A stretch of 64,000 nucleotides of DNA from Dermatophagoides farinae. Taxonomy: Eukaryota; Arthropoda; Arachnida; Sarcoptiformes; Pyroglyphidae. Numbering within the stretch: the stretch's first letter is position 1; the number at the start of each line of letters is the position of its first letter. The notes beneath the pieces are model-generated. The model did no database searches. It saw only the letters and a program-made list of their open reading frames with translations, and was not told the origin of the DNA. Location of the stretch: the NCBI RefSeq assembly GCF_024713945.1, contig NC_134679.1, positions 5,957,001 through 6,021,000 on the forward strand. Direction: 5' to 3'. Below are positions 14,176 to 37,879 of the stretch, piece after piece. The position numbers and the translations under genes are program-made.

Positions 14176-17100
14176 CGATGATCGAAAACAACAAACGAAC
14201 GAATGAACGAAAAAAAATTTTTTGTGTTAGTGAATGAATGAATGAATGAATGTTTTGCGCGCATCACATTAATGTTTTTTTTTCTTTCTTCTTCGTTTTT
14301 TTTTTGTCAAAATAAATAAATGTAATTTTACTGTTTTGCATGTCTTGTTATCTTTTCGTTCGTTCGTTCGTTCGTTTGTTGTTTTGTTTGTTCGTTTTTT
14401 TTTTTGCATTTTTGTTTTTTTTTTCGTTGTTGTTGTTGTTGTGATTCCCTCTGGTTCCATGGAATTCTGTTGATGATGATGATGATGATGGCATTGGTTA
14501 TAACAACACAACACAACACAACATAACTGCAAGCAACGACAAGCAAAATGTAGAAAAGAAAAAAAAACACGTCAAAATATCAGAAATACACGCTAAAGCC
14601 AATTTATTTAGAATTCTTTATTTTCTTTCTTTCTTTCACATTTTTTGTTTTGTTTCTCTGCATCTCATTTCTCACATTGCTCTTTTTAGTTTTTTTTCCA
14701 TTTCATTCTTCTGTTTTGTTTTTTTTTGACTATTTTTTGATATTCACAAAGCAAGAATAACATGATTCTATTATAATTAATTGCACATTTATCATTCAAC
14801 TTTGCATAACAAACAACAAAATGGAATTGGGCGCCATTTTGAACAAACAAATAAACGTCATAGTCATATAATGCATACACGTCATTGTTATTTTGTTTTG
14901 TTTTGTTTTAAATGTAATGGCATTTTATCCATAGAATGTGCATCATTTTTATTCTGGGCGTCATTCATTCTTGTTATTTTCAAGAAAAAAAAATCTTTCG
15001 ATTGGTTCCATCACATTCATTCATTGTATATTTATTTATTATTAACAAAAACCAGCTTTATGAATATAGTAGCAGTCAGACACACACACACACACAGTGG
15101 TAGTATGTGTTCGTTGATTCTTGTTATAATTTGTAATTTTTTTTTCTTGTTTGGTCCAATTAACTATATATATGCCTGTGTTTGTACTTTTTTCTTCATG
15201 GTAGAAATAATGATAACGCCCCGTCTCTCTCTCTTTCATATACAGATGATGATGATGATGATAATGATGATTATAATAATTACAATCTATGTGTGTGTGT
15301 GTGTGTGTGCATGCCTGCGATTCTCTATCCTTTCACTTTCCTTCCTTTTTTTGATTCTTCATTCAGCCTATTCTCATTTCATAATGAACATTTTCCATGG
15401 AACAAATTCCATTCTATTCATCTATTCTGTATGGTTAGTTAAAGATAGTTAGTTGGTTTGTTAGTTAGTTAATGTATCTATTGGTGTGTGTGTGTGTATA
15501 TTCTATGGTGATGTTCACTCCTTTCTTCATGCGCTCTTTATTCATTCATTGATGTTTTGTATGTGTGTATGTGTTTATATGTATAGCTTCTTTATTCTCA
15601 TTAAATGCTATATAATTCTAGTTAGAATGAAATTCTTGCCTATTTTTTTCCAGTAATTGCCAGAAAATAGAAGGCGTGTTTGGATGTATTGCTTGTTTAT
15701 ATACATACATTCATTTATTCATTCCTGCATTCTGCACATCTTTAATCGGTTTGGTGTCTAGCTAATGATGATGATGATGATAACGATGACGATGATCGCG
15801 CATCATTCTACGATATTTGTTCTCATTCCGTATAGTTACAACCTCAATTAAACCCTTTTAACACTCCTCCTACCATTTTATATATGTGCTGCTTTATATA
15901 TACATTATTATGGACATACACACTATGACTATGGAATTTTTTTTTTTTGGCCATAAAATCATCGCCATCACGATTAGACGATTTAGATCAAATTTGATCG
16001 TTTTGATAAAAGAAAAAAAAAGAAATGAAAATAATTGCAAATTCGAATCAAAATCAAATAATTAATCAATTGGAAAAAGAAGCACACACATATATTTTTT
16101 TTGTGTGTGTATTATCGATTTTATTTAAAAAAAAAATCACTAGTAAATCACTAGAAAAAACAAAGTTACATTGACTTGACCAATATGGAACTGGTCAATA
16201 GATTTCAAGATAAACAAAAAAAAAGAAAAAGAACGGAGAGAATAAATGTGCCCATAGAGATCATATCATCGAATGTACATTAATACCCGGTGTAAATGTA
16301 GCGTCAAACAATTAACAATAAAATGTTTTTTTTTCTCTTTATCCAATACACACACACACACACACAGGCACACAAACCATCGATTCATTCATTCAAACTG
16401 AATGAATCTTTGGATCATCAAAATAGAAAAACGATGAAAAAGGAAATAAAAAAAAAATTTTTGCCTGATTTCATTTTAATAGATCTTGATATGATGTGAT
16501 GTTAAATTTGTGTGTCCAAAGATGGAACTTTTGGATGACCAAAAAAAAAAAAAAAAAAACTACCGACTAACTAACTATCAATATGACCGTATGTTATTTT
16601 GTAATGTTCATCATTTAATACTGACAAAACAATGCATCTGTAGCAGCAGTTTATTTTTATTTTTTGGTTGATTTTATAAGTTACTGTGTGCGTGTGTGGA
16701 TCATCAGTTTTAATTCATTTTTTTTTCTTGATTCACTTGAATCTCTATCTATATTGTACATTGTGTGTTTTTTTCTGGTTCAAAATGATCATTCGAAACA
16801 AATTAAAATTTTAAATTAATTTCGTTTCTACCAGATTTCTCAACGCACACACACACACACACACACTATTACCAAGCTACACAATGGTAACGTGATGCTC
16901 ACTCGAATAAAGTGGAAGGAAAAAAATGACCATCATCATTTTTTTTTTATTTTACCCGAACTGAATTATTTTTGAACAAGTTACGATTACTATAGTAGAC
17001 TGTTTGGGTTTATTTTTCGGCTGAAAAGTGAGAAAAAAAACTAAAATTCAATTAAAAAAAAGTTTTAGATTTTTTTTGATTGTTTTTTTCCACTGATGAT

Positions 17101-18354
17101 GATTGAAGAAGAATGGTCATTTTGCTTATGGTTGTTTTTTTGTTATTGTTTCTGGATTTGATCAAGTTTTTTTTTTGGTTATTGAATTCTGTTTTTTTTT
17201 TGTTCTACAATCCATCAATCAAGGTATATGCGTGTGTTTTCAGTTTTTATGTGAAAAAAAATTCAATCAAAATGATCAGATATACGCCATCCATTGACCG
17301 ATGGACAAATCATCATTCAAATGTTGTTGCATTGCATTGCACTGTATTTTTTTAAGCAAGAAAAAAAATCATTTTTGAATCGACTAAAAAAATTCTGGCA
17401 ATTTTTCGTTTCTCTTTCATTTCCAATCATATGTCTTCATTATCATCATCATGTATTATATTTGACATTCAATCATCATTATGTCATTTTTTGGTTTGTT
17501 GATTAATTTTAAATGGATTTTCAACCAGCATCATTTCACATCCATTTAAACATAATTTATCACATTAGTTTTATATGAAATAATTCTCAATATAACGGGT
17601 TTTTGGAGTTTTGAAATTTTTTTTTAATTTAAATAAATGCACATTTTGTACAGTACACAATACACAGGAAAGAAAGAACGAAGGCGGGTAAAGGATTCAT
17701 TCTTTCTTGCACTTTTGTGTTTGTGTGCTTGTATGGCAAAGAATCATTTATTCCTGAGATTTATTATGAATTAGATGGGCTGTACTCCCTTTTTCACTCT
17801 TTCTCTCTCTCTCTACTCATTCATTGTTGCCTGCTGAACAATGAACGAATAAAAGATATTGGGTAATAATAATAAGAATAATAACGGGTCGATGAAAATA
17901 TGCTATGCTATTTATTCAAATGAAATGGCCTGCTTGAAATTCTTGCATATAAAAATAGGCCTGGTTAAAAAATTCTATTTTAATTGTAAAGGGTTGAAAA
18001 ATGTTTGTGAGCGCATACATAACATTAGCCATTGAATTCTATAGATTCACTCGCCATCTCCATTTTTATATACAAGAATAATAAACGAAAAAAAAAATTT
18101 CGGCACTGCCTACACAACCCTTTTCATTTTATTCTTAAATCACTGTGTTTTTGAAAACGTCATATTTTGTTGTTGAATTGCAGAATTTTTTTTTCGTTCT
18201 GCATGATCACCACTGATAAAAAATTTTTTTTTGATCGATATCATATGAGAATTCTATAGAATTAAATTGATCAGAATTTTGCCACAGTATTAAAAAAAAT
18301 GTCATTCTCGGTTGACATTATCATACATCACGATCAACAAAATCCGTTGAGCAT

Positions 18355-18380
18355 TGTGTGTGTGTGTGTGTGTGTGTGTG
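18355..18380. repeat. (TG)13 microsatellite
   Basis: Thirteen perfect TG units. Confidence 0.85.
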
Positions 18381-18694
18381 AGTTTAATTTAAAATTTAAT
18401 TTAATTTCAATATTAAGATTTTCTTTTGACATTACCATCATCATCATCATCATTGACAATAATAACAACAACAAATATTCATTCGAAATTGATTTTGTTT
18501 AGAAAATTCAAAGAATTTTTTTTCTCTTTTTTTTCATAAGGCCACTGAATTTGAAAATGTTTTTCTTTTCGTTGAATTATTTCATCTTGAACTTGTTTCC
18601 ATTTTCAAGCGAACATACACACATCGTTCGAAATGTTTTGGAATATTGGAAAAAAATCCAATCAATATTTGTATTTCTGTATTTATTCAGAACG

Positions 18695-18697
<3 letters not shown>

Positions 18698-18782
<85 letters not shown>
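18698..18782. repeat. (GA)n array, about 85 bp
   Basis: An uninterrupted GA tract of about 42 units, the longest perfect dinucleotide array in the window. In flies, GA tracts bind GAGA-type factors; whether that applies here is unknown. It reads through as Arg-Glu in two frames, which makes a spurious open frame. Confidence 0.9.
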
Positions 18783-18785
<3 letters not shown>

Positions 18786-21719
18786 AAGAGAAAAGGTTAT
18801 GTCAGAAATGTTGTGAGGAAAAAAAATGCAAAGGTTCGATTCTTTTTACTCTCTCTCGTTCATGATTGAAATTCAAACCTAATTTATAACTTTATCATCA
18901 TTCTCTCAAGATAAATGTTTAGATTGCCTCAATAATGATGATGGTAGAAAAAAAAAGAAAAAACAGAATTCTGCATAATAATAATTCTGTGGAAAATGAA
19001 AAAGTGCATCACATTTTGGCATTCATCATCATCATCATCTGCCTTATAGGCTTTTTTTAGGCTTCATTCAAGCATCATTTTCAGCCATCACTTAAGAATG
19101 AAATGAGAAAAAAAAATAAAATTTAATGTAAAATAAGAAAAAACGAAAATTCAACCATTAAAATCATCAGAATTGATAATCAACTTGGTGGTGGTGGTGG
19201 TAGTGGTTGGGAAGGGGGAGGAGAAAGAAGAAAAAGGAAAATTCTGAATATCAAAAACGATTCTCTGTAACGTAAATGTGAATGCAAAAGTACCCATCAA
19301 TTTTCCTACCCACCCACCCGCATTCACTAACGTTATTATTTAACAGAATATTCCATTAACTATCTCTTTAGGCTTCTTATTTCTTCTTGTGTCTCAAACG
19401 ATGTATAAGATAGTGTTCTATCGATGAATCTTTTTTTTACAAGATAAATTCTGTACACTCAAAAAAAAAAAAAATTAAATGCATTCATTATACCATAGTA
19501 TTAGATGAGTATGCATGGAATACATTACACATCATCGTCATCATGGAATGATGGAAAAATAAAAAAAAAGGGAGGATGAATGAATAAATTGATGATTCGT
19601 CTATGGGCGATGCCATTCATTTTTTTTTCTTTCTCTAGTTTGTCTTGTTATATTTACAACAGTCGATGTAATGAAAATTTTTTTCAAAAATTGTGATTTT
19701 AAAATTATTTTTATGCTAAACAGTAATTACTTTTAAATGTAATAAATGCTGCAAAAGCATCATTATTACAAGCTGACTATAGTATCGTTTTTTTTGCCGA
19801 TTCTGTGCCATAATCATCATCATCATCATCGATTACATCAATCGTACCGATTGGAACGCTGATTTCGATCTGGTATGCTCTAGCATCGAATCGGATAAGA
19901 CCCTATTTAGTTTTGCTTCGTTTTTTCTTTTTGGTTCAAAAAATTTTCAAATGAAAACAAACTTTTATTCAGAAAAAAAAATCAAGAAAGAAAAATTCTA
20001 ATTCTAATGCTAATGCTCATTTGAGAGAGAGAGAACTATACAAAGACCGAAACAAAATTGGCAACGATGGCGATGTTGACGACGACGACGACGACAACAA
20101 CGTACACAGCTTGTCATTGTCGTTGGTGAATACAATTTTTTTTCTCCACTTTTTTTTCAGCTAAACTTTGTGGCAATTTTTTCCAATTTGGGTTTCCATT
20201 TCCATCTGATTCCAGAAACAGTAGCTTGTTAGCCTTTTTTGTGTATGTGCGGATTCTTATTATTCTTTTTTTTTATTTTTGAAGCAGCCGATCGATTGAT
20301 TCATTCGATTAGATTCTATCCGACGCTCTATACTGTATGTGTGTGTGTGTGTGCGAGCCCAAAAAAAAGAGAAAAAAAAGTGAATGAGGGAGTGAGTAGT
20401 TGAAAAGCTTTTCAAAATTAAAATTTGAATTTTATTAAAATTTTTTTTTCACATTCGTTCATCGTTTATTCAATTCACTGAACGTTGGTTGTGTTGTTGT
20501 TGTCGTCGTCGTCGTCGTCGTTCCATCAATGATTCTATAGAATCATGGAGTAAGAGAGATGGAAAAGTGAAGAAAAAGCAAAAAAAAAGAAATTAAAAAA
20601 TCTAATATTTTCCTAGGATTCTTTTGACTGGAATATAGAATATATTGAATATAAAAAAAAAATTCGATGACGATTGCAATGACAATTTTTTTTTCTTTGA
20701 AAAAATGAAAATATTGCCATAACATGAACAATAATAATAATAATAATCGATGACAATCAATGAATGAATGACGTATGTATGTACTAGACACTTTTGTCGT
20801 TTCAAATCATAAGTGTTTGACGTGGAAATGAAAATGAAAATTGAAATGAAATGAAATGAAATGAAAAAAAGATTTTGAATTGAATTTGGTGAAGTAAAAA
20901 AAAGAATGTTGTTTTTTCAATTGGTTTTCTTTTTTTTCAGATTTCGCAATCAAAATTTAACTCAAAAAAAAATTTAATTGTCACATCATACGGATTTTTT
21001 TTTGTTATTATTTCACAAATAATTGATGGACAATGATGATATAAGTGGTGCTTTTCAAAAAAATGTTTCGATATTGTTGGTTCAGCTGGAAAAAAAATCA
21101 AAATCAAAATCAGAAAAAAAAGAAAGAATCTTCAAACAACAAAGAATTTTCTTTTTCTCACCTTGAAGATTTCTGATCCAGAAAAAAACGGTATTCAGAA
21201 CAAAAGAATGAAAAAAATTCAATTTAACGCTACAATAATTATTTTCAATTGAAATCAATGAAAATTATTGAACAGACAACAAAAAAAAAACCATTCGACC
21301 AATCTTTGTTGAAATCTTAATTGCCAATTTAAATTTGTTATACACACACACACATTGCACATAATAACAAATACTAAGGTTCGGATGATGATTTGATAAA
21401 AATCATCATTTTTTCAGTTTTGTTTCGAATCAATATTTAATAATATCATCGACCATCAGATGGCAGTTCAATCGTATAATAAACAGCCAGTTGTTTTTAT
21501 TTTATTTTTTTAGTTTAATGCTGACGATTCGTTCAATTTGGCAAATGTTTTTTTTGTTTTGAATTTCGAAAAACATTTGGTTTCAATCATTTCGCTGATG
21601 AATTTGTACCAATTGATTGATTGATTAATAAATTTGGGCGTTTTTCTCAATATATGTGACTATTTTCCGAATTCAAATTTGATCTGTTCATTTGCATTTT
21701 TGATCTCGTTTGTTTTACA

Positions 21720-23104
21720 ATGAAAATGTATCGAAAAAATTTTCATCTCACAACATGTTCCATCATTTTTGCCATTATTCAATTTATAATCATCATACAT
21801 CGAGCTAAATCAAAAGAGTTATCTATGAATGAATTTGATGATTGGGATAAAAGTCAAAAATATCTGTTTGTCTTATTCTATTCATCAGAGTATGTATTTT
21901 GATTGTTGGTTAATTTTCACATTCTCATCTTTGGTTTTTTTTCGGTTTTCCTTTTCTATCCACTAGGTCATGTAAACGTTGTGCACAAACTTTACTCGAT
22001 TGGAAATTATTTGAAAATCGTTTCGGTAATGTTCATTTATTTTCTGAAGTCCAAATTGGACATGTTGATTGCAACGTACATCGTGATCTTTGTTCACGTG
22101 AAGATATTCAAGAACTACCAATGGCAAAATTATATGTTGAACTTAATAAGATTACTCGAATTGAAATCAATTATGAATCGAATGAATATGATCGAAATTC
22201 GTTGGATATGTTTTTATTGAAACAAATCACTCGATTCGGATTTCAACAACAAGATTCTCAACGACAACAACAGCAACAACAATCGGACATTTCATCCGAT
22301 GAATCGACGGATGAAACCGGTGGATTTACTGTTATGCAATTGAAAGCTAAAAATGGTTTATATGAATTAACCGATGATGATTCAGCATTGTTTCTTAGTC
22401 AAGGACAACATTTTGTCAATTTTTATGCACCATGGTGTTCACATTGCCAGCATCTAAAACCTAAATGGGAAATGATTGCAAAATCATTGGAAAATAATGA
22501 ACAAGTTAAAATATCGCAAATAAATTGTCAAGAAAATATCTATGCATGTAAAATGCAATACAAGATTAAAGAATATCCAACACTATTATGGATATCGAAT
22601 GGAAAAATTGTTGCACGTTACAAAGGTTCACATGAAATTGATCACATTAAATCGTTTATCAATTCTCAATTGACTGATTTTGAATTGGATAAATTATTGA
22701 AAAAATATTCCGATGCTGATTCCGGTATTGAAGAATTGGAAATTGATTATCGAAAGAAAACATCAAATGTTATACTGTTGAATGCGGATAATTTCAAAGG
22801 GACCACCGATTCTGGTTGGACATTTGTTCATTTTACCGTACCATGGAGTAGACATTGTCGTCAAATGAAATCAGAATGGGATAAATTCAGTATAAATGTA
22901 CCGAATTCATTGAAAGTGGCCAAAGTGGATTGTTCTATACAAGAAAAACTTTGTACATTGGAAAAAATTGATAGCTATCCAACATTGATGCTTTATCATG
23001 ATGGCCATAAATTGCCGGAATATGATGATAAATTACGTACAGCAGATTCATTTCTACAATATTTCAATATACAATCAAATAATTTACCCAAAACTGAGTT
23101 ATAG
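21720..23104 (+). CDS. TXNDC5: TXNDC5/pretaporter-like ER protein with three thioredoxin domains
   Basis: Two exons, 21720-21889 and 21967-23104 (77-bp GT-AG intron), encode 435 residues. A hydrophobic N-terminus (about residues 9-28) looks like a signal peptide. Three thioredoxin folds follow. Domain 1 has Cys59-Lys-Arg-Cys62, with the splice junction just before the motif. Domain 2 has the classical PWCSHC at Cys214/Cys217 and a YPT cis-proline segment. Domain 3 reads PWSRHC (Ser351, Cys354), so it lacks the first active-site cysteine. The protein ends in KTEL, a KDEL-type retention signal, which places it in the ER lumen as a disulfide oxidoreductase or chaperone. Three thioredoxin units match vertebrate TXNDC5 and fly pretaporter, and the length fits. 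A Gln/Ser/Asp-rich linker lies between domains 1 and 2. The start could also be Met3. An AATAAA lies at 23236. Family assignment is strong; exact orthology is inferred. Confidence 0.88.
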
Positions 23105-24727
23105 AAATTATTATTATTAGACCAGTTTGCCAACCGATAAAGACCTGTCTATATAATACATATGTGATTTTTAATTTCCTGTGACATTTTGTATTCTTTT
23201 TTTTTCTTCATTTTTCCAATGATAATTGAATTTTGAATAAAAGGTAAAATTGAAATAATGATTTTGATAATGGTGTCAATTATTATTATTATTATTATTA
23301 TTAATTCAATCAAATAAATATATAAAACACAAACACAACAATCAATCAATCAAAAACAAGTTATGTGCCATTATTGTTTTTTGTGGTTGAAATGCAGAAA
23401 GCACAAAAAGAAAAAAAAATGAATCAAAAATCAAACAAGATCCGTGATCAAATGATTGAAATTTGATTGATTCAAACCAAAAAAAAAGACAAAAAATGAA
23501 TAAATAAATAAATCGAAAAAAAATTGTTGATTAATTGTATAATATAAACATGCTAATAAATAGTTCCAAAAAAAAGTTTAGTGTTGGTGTGCACTTTGTG
23601 GGTGTGTGTGTGTATAGTGTTCATTGATGAAGATAAATATTTTGTTTCGAAAAAAAACGATAAAACATTTCCAAAAAAAAAAACGGTGATGAAACAAAAA
23701 AAAAACATCAGCATTCACGAATGCAAGATACACTTCAAATACACTTTGAATTATCACCGAATATATCTCACACACACACACACACACACACACAAATACA
23801 ATGGTATGTGATGATGATTGTGTATGAAAGATGACAATAAAATTCATCATCATAATAATAATAATGATAATATTTGGAAAACAAAACAGCCAAATGACAT
23901 TCAAACAAACAAAAAAAAAAAAAGGCTTAAACCATAATTAATCAATGAATTGGTGAATGAATCGATTTTGTATATATATATATAAAGATTGTATATATAT
24001 ATATGTAATGTGTATATTGTAGGAATTGATCACACCCAAAAATCAAAATTATTATTATATAAATATATATTGTTGTTTGGCGAAAAAATTCGCATACTGT
24101 TTCTGTGTAATTTTTGAATGAAAAACATTAAATTTCAATCAATATATTACATACATATGATGTGATGATTAAAATTGAGATTTTAAAATTTTGTAAATTA
24201 TTGTTTTTGATTTTAATAATGTAAATGGTGATGATGATGATGATGAATTGTGATTACGATGATGATGATGATGATGTGGTGGATAAAACGCACACACCCA
24301 CACACAATACGATGAGAAAAAAGTTCACAGAATTTTTTTTTGTTTGTTTTGTATTGTTTTGTTTTGTTTGAAGTTATGGTAAAACATTTAAATTGAAAAA
24401 AAATGTGTGTGATTGTATTGGTGCTTGTCAATCGATATTTATATAATAATCGATTAAGAATGAAGATACTAAATGTATATATTATATATCTATGAATCGG
24501 TGCAATATATATGAATATAATAGATTGGTGTGTAAACAATAGGTAAAAATCCAGATTTGTAGAATGAAATCCAAAAAAAAAAGAAAGAAAAAAAAATCAG
24601 ATCAAAGATCCAATGTGATTGTGATTGATTTTCAAAATGATTGTAATTGATAAATGAATAAAGTGGCTCAAAATGAATTAATTTGGTCCAATCATTCAGT
24701 CCACATCATCATTAATTTTATTTCATT
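23105..24727. other. Spacer between convergent TXNDC5-like and CMIP genes
   Basis: This spacer holds the 3' UTR of the TXNDC5-like gene (AATAAA at 23,236), then microsatellites: ATT near 23,280, CA near 23,769, TA-rich DNA near 23,970-24,070, and ATG near 24,230-24,275. The 3' UTR of the CMIP gene runs into it from the right. No other gene is seen. Confidence 0.6.
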
Positions 24728-34216
<9,489 letters not shown>

Positions 34217-37200
34217 TTTGTTTTGATTTTTTTTCTTCTGTTTGATTAACTGATTGATTCAAGCATATATATACAAATTATGATCAACCGGTATGTTGTT
34301 ATTGTTGCTGTTGTTGTTATTTTTTTTTACAATATTCAATCAATCAATCAATCGATGAATGAATAAATGATTTGATTAAATATTTCTTGATTGAATATAT
34401 TCAAAAACATGAAACAATGAAAAAAATGGCAAATATTTTGTCTATTTAAATCATTCAATCAATCAATGTGTTTCTTTTTTGTTTTTGTTTCATATTTCAA
34501 ATGAACATATTTTTTTTGTTGTTGTTGTTGTCGTGTCGTGTTTTGTGCTCTTTTTTCACGTCTATACTCTCTCTCTCTCTCTTTTCGTTTTTGATTTACG
34601 TGATCGATAATAATTTTCGTTGTCAAATGCAACGACGACAACAAAATGATGATGACACTGGGATGACGTTATGGCCGAATTTTTTTTTCTTGTTTATGGT
34701 CAAATACAATTGACAAAAATTTGAACAAAAAAAAAAACAAAAACTAAAAGGAAACAAATTGGAGAAAAAAAAATTTAGCCACAATTTAAATCATAGTCAT
34801 TACAAAAAAAAATGAAATTGGTTTTTTTTATCGCATAAATTCAATATACAATTTCAGTCAAACAAATCAGAAACATTGGTTATGTTTTCGATATTGGGTT
34901 GAAATAGTCATAGTCATCATCATCATCATTCATGATGAATGTTGATAGAATTTTGTGTGGGTAAATGATCAAATCTGATCAACATTCGGAATAGAAATGA
35001 GTTTATCGTGTTTATATGATTCCACCATTCACAATCATTCAACAACGACAAACGAAAATCCTATTTGAATGATTCAATAAAAAAACAAAACAAACGAAAC
35101 CAAAAAAAAAAAAAAAACGTAGTAGCATGTAATTTTGATTGATCCATTTTCATGATATTGGGTAAATTCTATATATTCAATCCAGATCTATATAAATATC
35201 CTGTGTTTGTGTGTGTACATGTGTTTGGTACATTTCACAATGTGAAGAATAAAAAGTGGTGGTCGTCGTCGTCGTCTTCGTCGTGGTGGGTGCAAATGAA
35301 GACCAAAAAAAAAAAAAAACTAACGCGCCAAGAATATCAAAGATTCAAATGTTGAAAAGAAAAAAAAACTAAAGAAACTTTGTCGATTCTGTTCATTATA
35401 AACTTTAAATTTTTTTTCTTTTTTGAACAATTAATGATAATTTAATGATGATGATGATGATGATGGTTGTTGTTGCTGTTGTTTTGTTGTTCACATACGA
35501 TTGACGTAATAACTTTGATTTTCGCTATTCGATGATGATGATGATGATGATGATGGTCGATCAATCAATCAAACATTAATCAATCAAAATGTAGCGATTT
35601 TTCTTTCTTTCTCGGTCTGTTTTGAAAACAAATTACAGAAAAAAGAAGAACACACAAGTAGAAATTTTGTTTCGTTTTTCAGATTAATTTATGTCAGAAT
35701 ATATTTTTTTCTGATTTTTTTTGAAAATTTACTTAAATAATTAGGAAAACAAATTAAGAAACAAAAAAAAAATTCACAACAAAAAAAAAATGTAAATCAA
35801 AATCAATCAATTTTGATAATCAACGAGAACATGTCGATTGATGTAATGTTGATTGATCATCATGATTGGAGCCATACACAATTCACTGGTGATGTTGGTG
35901 ATGATCATAAACCAGAGAAAACAAAAAATTGCCATCTAGAAATATTTACAAATTGTAATACCTTTATACGCGTGTGTGTGTGTGTGTGTGTGTTTAAAAT
36001 GTATATACACTCAATGGATACATGCACACACCACCAATAATCATAAAATCGGTAATTTGGATTTTTTTTTTCATTTGTTTTTTTTTCAATCTCTCTCTCT
36101 CTCAAACACATACCATACCAATAGTCATAGTGGTACATTGACGTTGTTGATAATGTTGGTCGTATGATTTTTTTGTTGTTGTTGTTGTTGTTTTGTTTCC
36201 TATAGAACAGAAACAAATAACAAAAACTACCTGGTTGTTCTAAACGATCATCATCATCATCATCATCATCATTGATGTATTTTACGTCGATGCTACCTGT
36301 CAATGATGATGATGATGATGATGATTTTTTTTATCTTTGAATAAATAAGGCCTGCCCTAACGATGCAATAATGCACACATGCACACACACCGATAGTCGT
36401 CACATACACAACGTGTAATTTGACATTTTTTTTTCTATCTCTCATTTTCATTGACAAAAAAAAAAAATAAAAAACAGTAGTTGACAACAAAACAAAAGGA
36501 CCAAAAGTATACATTTCTTTTTCTGTTGTAATTACAATTGAAATGTTTTTACATATCGATGAATCAAACAATCATGATGATGATGATGATGATGACAAAG
36601 AAAAAAAATTTTTTTTTCTTTGTTTTGTCAAAAATGTCAAAAATTGATTTTTTTTTTAGATTTGAGATATCACAAACGGATCTAGAATTGTTTGTGTTTA
36701 TCAATCGATCAATCGGATTGATCCTTTTATTAAAATGATTGATTGATTGATACTTAATACAAAAAAATAAAATAAATAACTCTTTTCATTCTTATCAATT
36801 TTTTTTTCATTAATTTTTCATTGCATTCTCGATGTTATTCAATAATGCAAATCAAATGGCCACTTTGCTTCCATTTCTTTATTGATTGTGAATGACCACC
36901 ATTCAATATCGAATGCCAAAATTTGATAAAAAAAAACCAAAGTATCATCATCACTAAACATCATCATCATCTAATCATCTAATTCACTTCATTTCAATGT
37001 GTGAATGATAAATACATAAACTTTCAGAGAAAAAAAAATAACAATAACATTTTCTATAAACAAACCAACAAAAGAAAAAAATGATGATGATGAAAAGATG
37101 ATTTTTCTCACGACAATGACGTCAGAGCAGCAGCAGCAACAACAACAACAACAATAACAACAACAAAATTCAATGATGATTCAAACAAAACAACGACCAT

Positions 37201-37879
37201 GATATGTTGAACATTTTTTTTTCACGTCAATATAAATATATTGATGATAAATTTTCAATGATGATGACTATGACGACGATGATCTTTGAAGGCTATAGCT
37301 ATTTGATTTTTTTTTCTGGTGATTTCTACTGATAGGTTAAAGTTGTTTTTCTCTAACTAACTCTTCAATGTGTGGATAAAATTCAAGGAAGTCATTTCAC
37401 AAAATGAAAATTTTCGTATAAATAAATTGAAACGATTTATCGACGATAATGACGTGACAACACAACCACCAGGATCACCATCACCATCAACACCACCACC
37501 ACCCACAGTATAAAAAAAATATGACTGATGCTGGTGGTGGTTACCAGAAAAATTTATAGTATAAATAAACATGACTGGGATGAAAAATAAATGATCACTT
37601 CTACTTGTTCGAAATTCTTTGTGTTTGAATTTTAAAATTTTTTTTTCTCTCTTTCAGTTTATATTTTATTTTTATTTTTATTTATACAGAAATCAATCAG
37701 AATTCATGAGAAAAGGCAACAAAAAAAAAGTTTATGTCAAATTTTCATTTTCCTTTGTATGATCGATCCATCAGTTAGTTGGTTATGAAAGAATGATGAA
37801 TAAGAAATAAACGTTGGCCATCATCAGCTGATTGTTTATTGGTTGTTAATCACAATTGTATATATTCATCCTTTCAATT
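34217..37879. other. Spacer between the CMIP start and the PDCD5 3' end
   Basis: About 3.7 kb of ATG/CAT, CAA/TTG and GT arrays and A/T runs. The part next to 34,216 must hold the CMIP promoter or 5' UTR, although 5' non-coding exons could lie further out. A TTTATT (AATAAA on the minus strand) at 37,835-37,840 is the likely polyadenylation signal of PDCD5. No gene is seen. Confidence 0.6.

Larger units (their letters stand above)
7001..14500. other. Gene-free, microsatellite-rich DNA (second part)
   Basis: No gene is supported. The stretch contains (TC)n, (GT)n, (AAAT)n near 8,361, an AC array near 9,539, ATT arrays near 9,925-9,968, TTAG units near 11,265, ATG arrays near 12,408 and ATCT units near 14,149. 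The segment 8,440-8,640 is less repetitive than its surroundings and is treated as a finding. Confidence 0.6.
14501..21719. other. Gene-free, microsatellite-rich DNA upstream of the TXNDC5-like gene
   Basis: No gene is firmly supported. The stretch contains GT arrays (15,294; 18,355), the longest (GA)n array of the window (18,698) and many ATG/CAT blocks. The last part, up to 21,719, must contain the promoter of the TXNDC5-like gene, but no element can be picked out with confidence. A possible terminal exon on the minus strand (19,777-19,902) is discussed as a finding. Confidence 0.55.

Noticed and set aside
14781-15452. A 223-codon open frame on the + strand
   Set aside because: The translation is dominated by repeat products (Met/Ile runs, Cys-Val alternation, Phe runs), has no domain, and lies in microsatellite DNA.
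18828-18845. GGTTCGATTC resembling a tRNA B box
   Set aside because: No A box, no acceptor stem and no cloverleaf can be formed from the flanks.
18551-18869. Two overlapping frames with long Arg-Glu repeats
   Set aside because: They are readings of the (GA)n array in two frames.
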